A DNA stretch of 64,000 bases from RUG191 sp045642225 (lineage in GTDB: Bacteria; Bacillota; Clostridia; Lachnospirales; Lachnospiraceae): positions 1-64,000 of the forward strand of contig JAZUIN010000107.1 of NCBI GenBank assembly GCA_045642225.1, given 5' to 3'. The position numbers and the translations under genes were made by a program. This document shows positions 15,982 to 25,651 of this stretch, one piece after another. Position 1 is the stretch's first letter; the number at the start of each line of letters is the position of its first letter. Below the pieces are notes generated by a model that saw only the letters and a list, made by a program, of their open reading frames with translations, had not been told where the DNA came from and did no database searches.

Positions 15982-17385
15982 ATGAGTTTTGCAGATGTGA
16001 TATCAGCTATTGATGATTTTGTTTGGGGTCCGGTGATGTTGACTCTTCTTGTAGGAACAAGCATTTATCTGACAATAAGAACGGGCTTTAAATCATGGAG
16101 AAATCTCGGGTACGCAATCAAACGTACTCTTTCTAAAGAATCTAGAAAAACAGGACACGGAGATGGTGACATTTCACCTTTCTCAGCGCTTACAACGGCA
16201 CTTGCCGCAACTATAGGTACGGGAAATATTGTTGGTGTTGCTACAGCGATGGTAGCTGGTGGTCCTGGAGCATTGATCTGGATGTGGCTTTCAGCGGCAT
16301 TTGGTCTAACGTCTAAATTTTCAGAGTGTATGTTAGCAATTAAATATAGAGAAGTAAATGAAAATGGCGAGATGACTGGCGGACCAATGTACGTTATGAA
16401 GAAGGCATTTACACATAAGAAAATTGGTGCAGTTCTTGGCTGGTTGTTTGCCTTATTTGCGGTACTTGCATCTTTTGGAATTGGTAATTTGACTCAAGCT
16501 AATTCAATCGCGACATCGCTTAATTCAACATTTACAATACCTACTTGGGTTACAGGAATAATTGTGACAATTCTAGCTTTGATAATTATTGTAGGTGGAA
16601 TCAAGTCTATATCTAAGGTGTCATCTGTAGTAGTTCCTTTAATGGCAGTGTTCTACATAATAGCAGGTATTGTCGTAATTATTGGTAATTACCAAAATGT
16701 ACCTGAAGGCGTAGCAATGATGTTTAAAATGGCATTTTCTACACAGTCGGTAGCAGGTGGTCTTGCTGGTACGATTACAGCGTCGATGATGCAAGCTATG
16801 AGATATGGTGTTGCTCGTGGGGTGTTCTCAAACGAAGCTGGTATGGGTTCCGCAGCAATTACGGCTGCAGCAGCTAAGACAGATTCTCCTGTTGGACAAG
16901 GTTATATCAACATGACAGGAACTTTCTGGGATACAATTGTAGTGTGTACAATCACAGGACTTTGTATAGCATCCTCAGGTGTTCTTGGAACAGTAGATGC
17001 AAGTGGTGAATATGTTACTGGCGCAGCGCTTACAATTCTTGCGTTTAAATCTGTTTTGGGAAATGTAGGTGGAATACTAGTATCAATTGCCATTGCGTTA
17101 TTTGCATTTTCAACAATTCTTGGTTGGGAGTATCATGGCGAGAAAGCCTTTGAATATTTATTTGGCAGTTCAAAATATAATATGATATATAGAATTGTAT
17201 TTTCTCTTATAGCATTTGTTGGGGCAACTACTTCTTTGCAAATAGTTTGGAATTTCTCGGATATCGCCAATGCGCTGATGGCTGTTCCAAATTTGATTTG
17301 TCTCCTCAGATTAAGTGGAGAAATAGCCAAAGATATGAATGATTATCAAGCGGAAATTAAAGCGAGTAAAATAAGAACAAAATAA
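15982..17385 (+). CDS. Sodium:alanine/glycine symporter, AGCS family
   Basis: A 467-residue membrane protein with about eleven hydrophobic segments. Family signatures include LAATIGTGNIVGVATAMVAGGPGALIWMW near residues 73-101, GGPMYVMKKAF, and RGVFSNEAGMGSAAITAAAA near 275-294. It imports alanine or glycine with sodium at the cytoplasmic membrane. ATG 15982 is preferred over GTG 15973 because AAAGGTG (15969-15975) is then the ribosome site. A short hairpin leader precedes it. It is probably monocistronic. Exact amino-acid preference cannot be read from sequence. Confidence 0.93.
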   Translation: MSFADVISAIDDFVWGPVMLTLLVGTSIYLTIRTGFKSWRNLGYAIKRTLSKESRKTGHGDGDISPFSALTTALAATIGTGNIVGVATAMVAGGPGALIWMWLSAAFGLTSKFSECMLAIKYREVNENGEMTGGPMYVMKKAFTHKKIGAVLGWLFALFAVLASFGIGNLTQANSIATSLNSTFTIPTWVTGIIVTILALIIIVGGIKSISKVSSVVVPLMAVFYIIAGIVVIIGNYQNVPEGVAMMFKMAFSTQSVAGGLAGTITASMMQAMRYGVARGVFSNEAGMGSAAITAAAAKTDSPVGQGYINMTGTFWDTIVVCTITGLCIASSGVLGTVDASGEYVTGAALTILAFKSVLGNVGGILVSIAIALFAFSTILGWEYHGEKAFEYLFGSSKYNMIYRIVFSLIAFVGATTSLQIVWNFSDIANALMAVPNLICLLRLSGEIAKDMNDYQAEIKASKIRTK

Positions 17386-17412
17386 ATACCCATTTGTGTA
17401 TTTTTTTAGTGG

Positions 17413-17438
17413 TAATTTTCTCGAAAATTAGGTACAAT
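17413..17438 (+). promoter_or_regulatory. Palindrome and -10-like box before the chemotaxis receptor gene
   Basis: TAATTTTC-TC-GAAAATTA (17413-17430) is an inverted repeat directly upstream of TACAAT (17433-17438). A binding site overlapping the core promoter is possible. No clear -35 box was seen. Confidence 0.35.
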
Positions 17439-17478
17439 ATAAAAAATGTTTTATGATAAGTACAATTAGGAGGTATTT

Positions 17479-19029
17479 ATGGAGTTAAGAGCAAATCAGC
17501 TTAGAAGAAAGAATAAGTCAGGATTTACTATTTCATGTATAATATATGCTGTAATGTTGGCATTGGGAGTTCTTTCATTTTTTCAACAGGGATTTTCAAT
17601 CTCGGTTATTATAAGAATAGCAGTTATTGCAATCTGTTTTGTGATAGCGATTGTTACTTTTTTCCCATTCAAAGATAAGAGAGCATATTGCCATTTTGTT
17701 TCTTATTCTTTATTTGTAGCATATATAGCAACGATATTTACAAGTCCTAATTTCTATATGTGGGCATTGATACTTCCTATTGCAACAGTAGTGCTTATGT
17801 TCCAAGAACGTAAGTTGATTGTAACTGGATTAATAGCATGTGTAGTAGTTAGTATTGCATATGATGTATATGCTGTATTTTTCTATGCTGATGCACAGAT
17901 TGTAACTCAAATCATAGTTCAAATTTGTTGTGTTGTTTTGGCAGGTATATCTGAAATATTAACAACAGATATGATTGAAAAAGAACAAGCAGAGAATTTA
18001 GCAGAAGTTGAGGCACAAGCAGCTGCTCAGGCAAATGTTGCAAAAGCTATTGTAGAGCAAGCAAATGAATTAACAGCACAATTTAATAAGGCTGTTGAGG
18101 TTTCTAGAACAGTTAATGATTGTATGGACAATAGCCATAGATCAGTATTAGAAATTGCTGAAAGCACAAAGATGACAGCAGAAGCAATTGAACAACAGAC
18201 ATTACGTACTTCAGATATTCAAGAGATATTACAAGATACAGAAGCGAGAACAGTTCAAATGAGTGAGCTATCAGAAGCAACAAAGGTATCTGTAGAAGAA
18301 GGCGTTGTATTAATCAAGCAATTACAAAAACAAGCAACAGAAGTTGCAAGAATTAGTAGAGATACAGAGACAACAACTAAGACACTTAACGAGAGTATTA
18401 AGGAAGTTGAAGCTATCACAGAAACAATTCTTACGATTTCAGCGCAAACTAACTTGTTAGCGTTGAACGCTTCTATTGAGGCAGCACGTGCTGGTGAAGC
18501 TGGTAAAGGTTTTGCGGTTGTTGCTGACGAAATTCGTAATCTTGCAGAAGATACTAAGAATGCAACAGAGCAGATTTCAGATATTATTGCTCGTCTTACA
18601 GCAGATGCTACAAATGCTTCAAAGAGTATGTCTTTGTCAGCAGAGTATGCAGATAAGCAGAATGAACTTATTTCTTCGACAGAAGAGAAATTAATTGATA
18701 TTCAAAGTAATTCAGAGAATTTGAATCAAGGTGTAGGAAATGTAGCAGAATCTGTTGAAGATATCTTAACAGCAAATAGTGAGATAAATGACAGTATTTC
18801 GAACCTATCTGCAACATCAGAAGAGGTTGCTGCATCTTCAGATACATCATTAGCATTGTCCGACAACAGTATGGAAGCTCTAGAATCACTTAACGAAGCG
18901 TTGAATAAGATTTCTGAAATTGCACAAGAGATGTTAAAGGTTACAGAGAATGAGAAGAAGGCAGACGAAGCTGTAGCAGAACCTACGGAAGCTGAACAAC
19001 AAGTTGAAGAAGCTACTGTAGCTGAATAA
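17479..19029 (+). CDS. Methyl-accepting chemotaxis-type signalling protein
   Basis: A 516-residue protein. About six closely packed transmembrane helices occupy residues 15-165, with no sizeable extracellular sensor and no recognisable HAMP domain. A long coiled coil follows, then the conserved hairpin tip LLALNASIEAARAGEAGKGFAVVADEIRNLAE near 314-345, where CheA and CheW bind. The tail is acidic and Ala/Glu rich. It probably senses a membrane or cytoplasmic cue. No chemotaxis kinase or flagellar genes are in the window. AGGAGG precedes ATG 17479. Confidence 0.93.
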   Translation: MELRANQLRRKNKSGFTISCIIYAVMLALGVLSFFQQGFSISVIIRIAVIAICFVIAIVTFFPFKDKRAYCHFVSYSLFVAYIATIFTSPNFYMWALILPIATVVLMFQERKLIVTGLIACVVVSIAYDVYAVFFYADAQIVTQIIVQICCVVLAGISEILTTDMIEKEQAENLAEVEAQAAAQANVAKAIVEQANELTAQFNKAVEVSRTVNDCMDNSHRSVLEIAESTKMTAEAIEQQTLRTSDIQEILQDTEARTVQMSELSEATKVSVEEGVVLIKQLQKQATEVARISRDTETTTKTLNESIKEVEAITETILTISAQTNLLALNASIEAARAGEAGKGFAVVADEIRNLAEDTKNATEQISDIIARLTADATNASKSMSLSAEYADKQNELISSTEEKLIDIQSNSENLNQGVGNVAESVEDILTANSEINDSISNLSATSEEVAASSDTSLALSDNSMEALESLNEALNKISEIAQEMLKVTENEKKADEAVAEPTEAEQQVEEATVAE

Positions 19030-19053
19030 GTAGTTGTGGTTGAATAAGTTTTT

Positions 19054-19091
19054 TGGTGGTCAGATCAGAGTTGATTTGACCACCATTTTTG
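19054..19091 (+). terminator. Terminator after the chemotaxis receptor gene
   Basis: TGGTGGTCAGATC and GATTTGACCACCA form a 13-bp stem with one wobble and a 6-nt loop, followed by TTTTTG. Confidence 0.88.
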
Positions 19092-19243
19092 TTGGTTTAT
19101 TTACCACTTGAAATGTTTGTATACATTGCTAGATATTTTCATAAAGAGAATAAATATGTTGTTACTATTATTCTTAAACTTATGTTAATATATTTCGGGA
19201 AAAAGATAGTGTATATATCACTAAGATTTTAAGGAGAGAGAAA

Positions 19244-20191
19244 ATGAAAAAAGCATTACTTGCTGCAATTATTGGTTCGTCTATAATTGCATGTCCAATT
19301 TTATATTTTGTTGTAGGACCTAAATTGGATGAACTTCAAATTGAAACGTTAATAATCTTGTTGATTATTGCAGGAATTGCCGTAACATTTTGTTTTGTCG
19401 TGGGAGAACTTGCGCATAATAATAGTCAGATGGATAAGCTATGGAGTATTCTTCCAGAAATATATATTTGGGTAGTTGCGTACAAAAGTGACATGAATCC
19501 AAGAATTGTAATTATGGCTATAGTTGCAACTCTTTGGGGTATAAGATTAACATTTAACTTTGCTAGAAGAGGTGCGTATCGTCTTAAGTTCTGGACTGGA
19601 GAAGAAGATTATAGATGGCCAATTCTTCGTAATAAGAAAGAATTTCAACCAAGATGGAAATGGGTTTTGTTTGATTTGTTTTTTATTTGCATATATCAAA
19701 ATCTTCTTGTTTTATGTACAACATTTCCAGCACTTGTATCGATGAATTCTAATAAGCCAATTAACTGGATTGATATTGTTGCGGCAGTACTTGTTGTATT
19801 TTTTGTTGTATATGAATTTATTGCGGATCAATATCAATGGAATTTTCAAACTAAGAAATATGAAATGTTAAATAGTGGTAAGAAATTAGAAGAGTTACCA
19901 ATGCCTTATCGCTTGGGATTTAACACAACAGGATTATGGTCTGTAAGTCGTCATCCAAATTATTTTGCAGAGCAAGGCACTTGGGTTGCTATTTACATTT
20001 TCAGTATCGCTGCAGGAGTAGGAATATTTAATTGGAGTATAATTGGAGCGCTACTTTTGATAGTTTTATTCCTTGGAAGCTCTATGTTTGCAGAGGAGAT
20101 AAGCGGGGAGAAATATCCTTTGTATAAGGACTATGTTAAGTCGGTTAATAAGTTCTTCCCAGGAAGAAGATATAAGGTTAATGAAAACTAG
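19244..20191 (+). CDS. DUF1295 (steroid 5-alpha-reductase-like) membrane protein
   Basis: A 315-residue integral membrane protein with about seven hydrophobic segments. It carries the family signature GLWSVSRHPNYFAEQGTW near residues 235-252 and WGIRLTFNFARRG near 92. It belongs to the DUF1295 / isoprenylcysteine methyltransferase-like superfamily, whose members reduce or modify lipophilic substrates. The true substrate is unknown. AAGGAGAG precedes the start. The stop codon overlaps the start of the next gene (MATE pump), so the two are co-transcribed. Confidence 0.85.
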   Translation: MKKALLAAIIGSSIIACPILYFVVGPKLDELQIETLIILLIIAGIAVTFCFVVGELAHNNSQMDKLWSILPEIYIWVVAYKSDMNPRIVIMAIVATLWGIRLTFNFARRGAYRLKFWTGEEDYRWPILRNKKEFQPRWKWVLFDLFFICIYQNLLVLCTTFPALVSMNSNKPINWIDIVAAVLVVFFVVYEFIADQYQWNFQTKKYEMLNSGKKLEELPMPYRLGFNTTGLWSVSRHPNYFAEQGTWVAIYIFSIAAGVGIFNWSIIGALLLIVLFLGSSMFAEEISGEKYPLYKDYVKSVNKFFPGRRYKVNEN

Positions 20192-21518
20192 TTTGATTCA
20201 TGGAAATATTTTCAAATCAATATTAAGCTTTGCGTGGCCAGTGTTAGGTGCATTATTTTTGCAGGCGTTGTATGGCGCGGTAGATTTGGTAGTTGTCGGA
20301 AAATTTTCGTCAACTGCAGAGCTTTCTGGTGTTGCATCGGGGAGTATGTTTTCTCATACGTTGGCAATGGTTATAACAGCATTTGCAATAGGGATTACTG
20401 TTTTGGTTGGCGAAGCAATTGGAGCTGGACAAAGAAAGCAAGGTGGAGATGTTATTGGAACTGGTGTTATATTTTTTGCAATAATTGCGATTGCTTTAAC
20501 ACTTGTTGTTGTTCCGTTATCACCTCAGCTAGCAGAATTGATGAAGGCGCCAGAAGAAGCATTTGAACAGACGACTTCGTATATCAGAATTTGTGGATTT
20601 GGAATAATTTTTATTGTTGCATATAATTTGTTGGCAGCAATATTTAGAGGTCTTGGTGATTCGAAAACGCCTCTTATAACAGTTATAATTGCAACTCTTG
20701 TAAATGTGATTGGAGATGTTTTTTTTGTTGTAGTATTAGATCTTGGTGCAAAAGGTGCAGCATTTGCGACAATACTTGCACAGGCAATAAGTGTAATAGT
20801 GTCACTCATATTTGTTTTGAAACGAAAGGATACAAGTATAACGAAGGATTCATTTCGGCTTCGTGGAAGAATTACACTCAAGATTTTCACAGTGGGAGCA
20901 CCAGTTGCATTACATGAATTTCTTGTGGGAATATCGTTCATGTTCATTCAGGCAACGGCAAATTCTATTAGTTTAATTGCGTCGGATGCAGTGGGAATAA
21001 GTGAAAAGGTTATAGCGTTTTTGATGTTAGTTGCTTCAAGCTTCATGCAGACTATGGCAGCATTTGCAGCACAAAACAATGGTGCAAAAAGACATGATAG
21101 AGCAAAGAAGGGGCTTGGCGTTGGAATGATTATGGCGCTTGTTGCAGGAATTGCAACGTGTATGTTGGCCGTGTTTGCGGGAGATTTCTTGATATCTATT
21201 TTCTCAAGCGACGTGGATGTGATTGAAGCAGGCTTTTCGTACATTAAAGCTTATTCTATAGATTGTATTTGTACAGCAATTCTATTTTGCTTTATGGGAT
21301 ATTTTAACGGAAATGAGCATACGATGTTTGTACTTGTGCAAGGTATAATAGGCGCATTCTTCTTGAGAATACCACTTGTGATGTTGTTCAATAATTTGAC
21401 AAATGGAGATTTGTTTGTAATAGGTTTAGCCACCCCATCTGCAACTATAGTGCAGATAGGAATATGTACAGTGGCGTATTTTGTATTTGAGAAACAGTTA
21501 GGGAAAAGACAAACCTAA
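20181..21518 (+). CDS. MATE family efflux transporter
   Basis: A 445-residue membrane protein with twelve predicted helices in two six-helix halves, starting ILSFAWPVLGALFLQALYGAVDLVVVGKF. This is typical of MatE transporters that export drugs or metabolites using Na+ or H+ gradients. ATG 20181 overlaps the DUF1295 stop codon (ATGAAAACTAG). An in-frame start at 20133 would extend 16 residues into the upstream gene and lacks a site. The substrate is unknown. The next gene follows after 13 bp. Confidence 0.92.
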   Translation: MKTSLIHGNIFKSILSFAWPVLGALFLQALYGAVDLVVVGKFSSTAELSGVASGSMFSHTLAMVITAFAIGITVLVGEAIGAGQRKQGGDVIGTGVIFFAIIAIALTLVVVPLSPQLAELMKAPEEAFEQTTSYIRICGFGIIFIVAYNLLAAIFRGLGDSKTPLITVIIATLVNVIGDVFFVVVLDLGAKGAAFATILAQAISVIVSLIFVLKRKDTSITKDSFRLRGRITLKIFTVGAPVALHEFLVGISFMFIQATANSISLIASDAVGISEKVIAFLMLVASSFMQTMAAFAAQNNGAKRHDRAKKGLGVGMIMALVAGIATCMLAVFAGDFLISIFSSDVDVIEAGFSYIKAYSIDCICTAILFCFMGYFNGNEHTMFVLVQGIIGAFFLRIPLVMLFNNLTNGDLFVIGLATPSATIVQIGICTVAYFVFEKQLGKRQT

Positions 21519-21531
21519 TAGGAGAAAAACT

Positions 21532-22146
21532 ATGACAGAACGTGAGCGAATGGAAAAAGGATTGATATACGATTCTGGGGATGCAGACATTTTGAAGGAG
21601 CAATTTCAATATCTTGAGAAAATGCACGAATATAATATGACTTGTCCTAGTGATGTTGAGAAGTGTGCTAAATTGTTACCGGAATTGTTTGGTAGTGTGG
21701 GCGCTAACACTGTTATTACGCCTCCGTTTAAAGCTAATTGGGGAGGTAAGCATGTTTATCTTGGAAAAAACGTGTATGCTAATTACAATTTGACATTGGT
21801 TGACGATGGATATATTTACATCGGAGATAAAGTTATGTTCGGCCCTAATGTTACAATAACAACAGCGGGTCATCCGATAGAACCAAGCCTAAGGGAGCGA
21901 GCACTTCAGTTTAACAAAGATGTTCATATTGAAGAGAATGTTTGGATTGGTGCAAATGTAGTGATTCTTCCGGGGGTGACAATAGGAAAGAATTCTGTTA
22001 TCGGTGCAGGAGCAGTTGTTACAAAAGACATTCCAGCAAATGTTGTCGCTTACGGTAATCCTTGTAGGATTGCTAGAGAGATTAACGAAAGAGATAAAGA
22101 ATACTTCTATAAAAATGAACGTATCGACTGGGAAAACTTGGGTTGA
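21532..22146 (+). CDS. Sugar O-acetyltransferase (Maa/LacA family)
   Basis: A 204-residue left-handed beta-helix enzyme. After an N-terminal Mac domain (residues 1-60) come hexapeptide repeats: IGDKVMFGPNVTITTAGHP (92-110) with the catalytic His, and VWIGANVVILPGVTIGKNSVIGAGAVVTKDIP (135-166). It transfers acetyl from acetyl-CoA to sugars such as maltose, glucose or galactosides. AGGAG precedes the start. The tryptophan-operon promoter begins inside its last codons, so the transcription units are packed end to end. Confidence 0.93.
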   Translation: MTERERMEKGLIYDSGDADILKEQFQYLEKMHEYNMTCPSDVEKCAKLLPELFGSVGANTVITPPFKANWGGKHVYLGKNVYANYNLTLVDDGYIYIGDKVMFGPNVTITTAGHPIEPSLRERALQFNKDVHIEENVWIGANVVILPGVTIGKNSVIGAGAVVTKDIPANVVAYGNPCRIAREINERDKEYFYKNERIDWENLG

Positions 22147-22171
22147 CATCAGTGTGATTGCGTGATATGAT
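22143..22171 (+). promoter_or_regulatory. Promoter of the tryptophan operon
   Basis: TTGACA (22143-22148) and TATGAT (22166-22171) are separated by 17 bp. The -35 box overlaps the stop codon of the upstream acetyltransferase gene. Predicted start of the T-box RNA is near 22178. Confidence 0.85.
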
Positions 22172-22189
22172 TTTTAAGAATTGAATAAC

Positions 22190-22458
22190 ACCAAACCGTT
22201 GAGGCAGAGGAGTACATAGGAGAATTCGAGTTTACAGAGAACTACAGATGGTGAGATTGTAGTAGCGAGAACTTATGGAATGGACTGCTGAGGGCACAAG
22301 GAAATCTATTTAGAGAGTATGATGTGACGTTAAGACATACGTTAGTTGTCAGAAGTATGTTGGTACTTCGTAAGAGTGTAGCAAAGCTACAAATCAAGGT
22401 GGCACCGCGGATTAGAATATTCGTCCTTGACAGATAATTGTCTGTCAAGGATTTTTTT
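22190..22458 (+). promoter_or_regulatory. T-box leader, tryptophan specifier (UGG)
   Basis: The T-box core GGTGGCACCGCG is at 22398-22409. Stem I elements AGTA (22211) and AGAGA (22236) precede a GAATGGA specifier loop, with UGG at 22281-22283 pairing to the tRNA-Trp anticodon. An 11-bp terminator, TCCTTGACAGA (22424-22434) with TCTGTCAAGGA (22441-22451), and seven T residues follow. Uncharged tRNA-Trp should stabilise the antiterminator and switch on trpEGDCFBA. This is the expected regulation for a clostridial trp operon. Confidence 0.95.
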
Positions 22459-22473
22459 ATTGAGGAGGAGAAA

Positions 22474-23934
22474 ATGGCATATCCATCACTTGAAGAATTA
22501 AAAGAAATTGCACAAGATTCGGAATACAAAATTGCACCTGTTGCAATGGAGATGTTGTCTGACATTAGAACACCTATCGAGGTTATGCGAATTTTGAAAA
22601 ATGTTTCAAATCATTGCTACATGCTTGAATCAATTGAAGATTCTGAGAAGTGGGGAAGATATACATTTCTTGGATATAACCCTAAGCTCGAAATCACATG
22701 TACTAATGGTCAAATGAAAGTGGGAGATCTTGAAATAGAAACTGACAATCCTAATTTGTACATTAGACAAGTTTTAGAGAAATGGAAATCTCCAGTTATA
22801 GAAGATATGCCTAGCTTTACAGGAGGACTTGTTGGATATTTTTCATATGATTATTTGAAATATGCAGAGAAGTCTCTAGATTTAAATGCTAAGGATACAG
22901 AAGGCTTTAACGATGTGGATTTGATGCTTTTTGATAAGGTTATAGCATATGACAATTTCCGTCAGAAAATAATCTTGATTGTAAATATTGAGTTAAATGA
23001 TTTAGAAGTCGAGTATAGAAGAGCTGAATTAGAGCTTAGACAAATGGCTGATTTAATCAAATCAGGTGAGCCAAGCAAAGATGTTGAAGGTAGACTTACT
23101 TCTGAGATGACTCCTATGTTTGACGAAGAAGAATATTGTGAAATGGTCAATAAGGCGAAACACCATATTGTTGAAGGTGATATTTTCCAGATTGTTTTAT
23201 CTAATAGAATGGAAGCTGAATTTGAAGGAAGCTTATTTAATTCCTATAGAGTTTTAAGAACGCTAAATCCTTCGCCATATATGTTTTATTTCTCAAGTTC
23301 TGACATGGAAGTTGCAGGTGCTTCACCAGAGACGCTTGTGAAATTAGATAGAGGCGAGCTTAATACATTTCCACTTGCAGGAACAAGACCTAGAGGTGCA
23401 ACGAAGGAAGAAGACGACGCTTTAGAGAGAGAACTTTTGCAAGATCCAAAAGAGCTAGCAGAACATAATATGCTTGTCGACTTGGGACGAAATGATATAG
23501 GTAAGATTAGTGAATTTGGTACCGTAAATGTTGAGAAATATATGGAGATTCAGCGCTTCTCTCATGTAATGCACATAGGCTCAACTGTAAGCGGACAAAT
23601 TCGAGAGGATAAGGATGCGCTTGACGCAATAGACGCAATTCTTCCAGCGGGTACTCTCTCAGGAGCACCTAAAATAAAAGCATGTCAGCTTATTAATGAT
23701 ATTGAAAATAATAAGCGTGGTGTATATGGAGGAGCGATAGGATATATTGATTTTACAGGTAACTTAGATACTTGTATTGCAATAAGAATAGCCTATAAGA
23801 AAAATGGGAAGGTTTTTGTTAGAAGTGGTGCTGGAATCGTTGCTGATTCTGTTCCTGAAAATGAATATAGAGAATGTATTAATAAAGCAGCAGCTGTGGT
23901 TAATGCGTTGAAGAAAGGTCAAGAGGTAGAGTAA
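22474..23934 (+). CDS. trpE: Anthranilate synthase component I
   Basis: A 486-residue chorismate-utilising enzyme that makes anthranilate with TrpG. The C-terminal catalytic domain shows IVLSNRMEAEF near 235, the NPSPYMFYF segment, LAGTRPRGAT near 305, HNMLVDLGRNDIG near 336, and LPAGTLSGAPKIKA near 405. The N-terminal domain includes the LESIED segment of the tryptophan feedback site. ATG 22474 follows GAGGAGGAG; upstream TTG 22438 lies in the terminator. trpG starts immediately after its stop codon. Confidence 0.97.
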   Translation: MAYPSLEELKEIAQDSEYKIAPVAMEMLSDIRTPIEVMRILKNVSNHCYMLESIEDSEKWGRYTFLGYNPKLEITCTNGQMKVGDLEIETDNPNLYIRQVLEKWKSPVIEDMPSFTGGLVGYFSYDYLKYAEKSLDLNAKDTEGFNDVDLMLFDKVIAYDNFRQKIILIVNIELNDLEVEYRRAELELRQMADLIKSGEPSKDVEGRLTSEMTPMFDEEEYCEMVNKAKHHIVEGDIFQIVLSNRMEAEFEGSLFNSYRVLRTLNPSPYMFYFSSSDMEVAGASPETLVKLDRGELNTFPLAGTRPRGATKEEDDALERELLQDPKELAEHNMLVDLGRNDIGKISEFGTVNVEKYMEIQRFSHVMHIGSTVSGQIREDKDALDAIDAILPAGTLSGAPKIKACQLINDIENNKRGVYGGAIGYIDFTGNLDTCIAIRIAYKKNGKVFVRSGAGIVADSVPENEYRECINKAAAVVNALKKGQEVE

Positions 23935-24504
23935 ATGATATTATTAATAGATAATTATGACAGCTTTTCTTATAATCTGTATCAGCTAATAGGAACCGTA
24001 AATCCAGACATCAAAGTCATTAGAAATGATGAAATGACAGTGGATGATATTAGAAAACTTAATCCTGAAGCGATTATCATTTCGCCAGGGCCAGGAAAAC
24101 CAGAAGATGCAGGGATTTGTATAGATGTTGTAAGAGAGCTTAAAGGTGAGTTTAGAATCCTAGGTGTTTGCCTAGGGCATCAATCAATTTGTGTAGCCTT
24201 TAATGGAACTGTAAGTTATGCGAAGACTTTAATGCATGGCAAACAATCTATGACTCAAATAGATACAAGTAGTCCAATATTTAAGGGCTTAGATGAAAAT
24301 ATTAAGGTGGCAAGATACCACTCACTTAGTTTGTTAGAGGAGACTTTGCCTGAAGGACTAGATATAATAGCAAGAGCAGATGATGGCGAAATTATGGCAG
24401 TTAAAGCAAAAGATTATGAAGTATATGGTTTGCAATTTCATCCAGAATCTATCATGACTCCGGACGGCATGACAATGCTTAAGAATTTTATAATTAGTAA
24501 GTAA
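23935..24504 (+). CDS. trpG: Anthranilate synthase component II (glutamine amidotransferase)
   Basis: A 189-residue class I glutamine amidotransferase that feeds ammonia to TrpE. Seen: the oxyanion segment SPGPGKPEDAG near residue 51, nucleophile Cys in GVCLGHQSI near 79, and the His-Glu pair in LQFHPESIMT near 169. It directly abuts trpE. As in other Firmicutes it might also serve para-aminobenzoate synthesis, but no pabB is nearby. Confidence 0.96.
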   Translation: MILLIDNYDSFSYNLYQLIGTVNPDIKVIRNDEMTVDDIRKLNPEAIIISPGPGKPEDAGICIDVVRELKGEFRILGVCLGHQSICVAFNGTVSYAKTLMHGKQSMTQIDTSSPIFKGLDENIKVARYHSLSLLEETLPEGLDIIARADDGEIMAVKAKDYEVYGLQFHPESIMTPDGMTMLKNFIISK

Positions 24505-24567
24505 TAATAAAGAAAGGAAAAATTAATTCAATTACCGTAAAGCGATAATTGGTTTATGGGAAGAAAA

Positions 24568-25593
24568 ATGATTAGAGAAACAATTGAGAAAATCGTAAAC
24601 AAAGAGGACTTATCATATCAAGAAGCATATGATGTAATGAATGAAATTATGAGTGGAGAAACTACTCAGACACAAAATGCAGCATTTCTAGCAGCGCTTT
24701 CTACTAAGAGCACAAAGGCTGAAACAACAGAAGAAATTGCTGGTTGTGCAGCAGCTATGAGAGATCACGCTACTCCTGTAGACACAGGCGATATGGAGGT
24801 TATGGAAATTGTAGGAACTGGTGGAGACAAGTCTAACAGCTTTAACATTTCTACAACATCTGCATTAGTGTGTGCAGCAGCAGGTGTTAAAATTGCAAAG
24901 CATGGAAATAGAGCTGCTTCTTCAAAATGCGGAACAGCAGATTGTCAGGAAGCGTTAGGCATCAACATTTCACAAGAGCCTGAAAAATGTGTTAAGCTTC
25001 TTGAAGAAGTTGGAATGTGTTTCTTCTTTGCACAGAAATATCATTCAAGTATGAAGTATGTAGGAGCTATTCGTAAAGAGCTTGGTTTTAGAACAGTATT
25101 TAACATTTTAGGACCACTTACTAATCCGGCAAAGCCAACATATATGCTTCTAGGTGTGTATGATGAAAGCATTGTTGAGCCTCTTGCAAAGGTTTTGACA
25201 ACACTTGGAGTAAAAAGAGGAGCTGTTGTTTATGGTACAGATAAGCTTGATGAATTATCGCTTAGTGCACCAACTCTTGTATGCGAAATTAAGGATGGTT
25301 TTTATAATACATACAAAATAAATGGTTCTGATTTTGGACTTTCAGCGTGTGCTAAGGCTGATTTGGAAGGTGGTACACCAGAAGAAAATGCTGCAATTAC
25401 AACGTCAATACTTAAGGGTGAAGAAAAAGGTCCGAAAAGAGATGCAGTTCTTTATAATGCAGGAATGGCATTATATATTGCAGGTAAAGCAGAGAGCATT
25501 GATGCAGGAGTTAAGCTTGCTGCAGATACAATTGATTCTGGAAAGGCTTATGAGAAATTACAACAATACATTAAGGCAACTAATGAAGCGTAG
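24568..25593 (+). CDS. trpD: Anthranilate phosphoribosyltransferase
   Basis: A 341-residue enzyme joining anthranilate and PRPP. It has the PRPP-binding GTGGDKSNSFNISTTSA (residues 78-94), KHGNRAASSKCG near 106, and the helical N-terminal domain. ATG 24568 is chosen because GGGAAG lies 5 bp upstream; an ATG at 24556 would add four residues and lacks a site. The 63-bp gap to trpG holds a short inverted repeat around 24529-24552. Confidence 0.96.
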   Translation: MIRETIEKIVNKEDLSYQEAYDVMNEIMSGETTQTQNAAFLAALSTKSTKAETTEEIAGCAAAMRDHATPVDTGDMEVMEIVGTGGDKSNSFNISTTSALVCAAAGVKIAKHGNRAASSKCGTADCQEALGINISQEPEKCVKLLEEVGMCFFFAQKYHSSMKYVGAIRKELGFRTVFNILGPLTNPAKPTYMLLGVYDESIVEPLAKVLTTLGVKRGAVVYGTDKLDELSLSAPTLVCEIKDGFYNTYKINGSDFGLSACAKADLEGGTPEENAAITTSILKGEEKGPKRDAVLYNAGMALYIAGKAESIDAGVKLAADTIDSGKAYEKLQQYIKATNEA

Positions 25594-25651
25594 TTGTACT
25601 ATTTTTGAAATGTAGTAGAATGTAAAAACGTACAGTTGATGTGAGGAAAGT

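Noticed and set aside
22147..22473. Small ORFs in the trp leader
   Set aside because: The region is fully explained by the T-box RNA. The TTG at 22438 sits in the terminator loop and is not a start.
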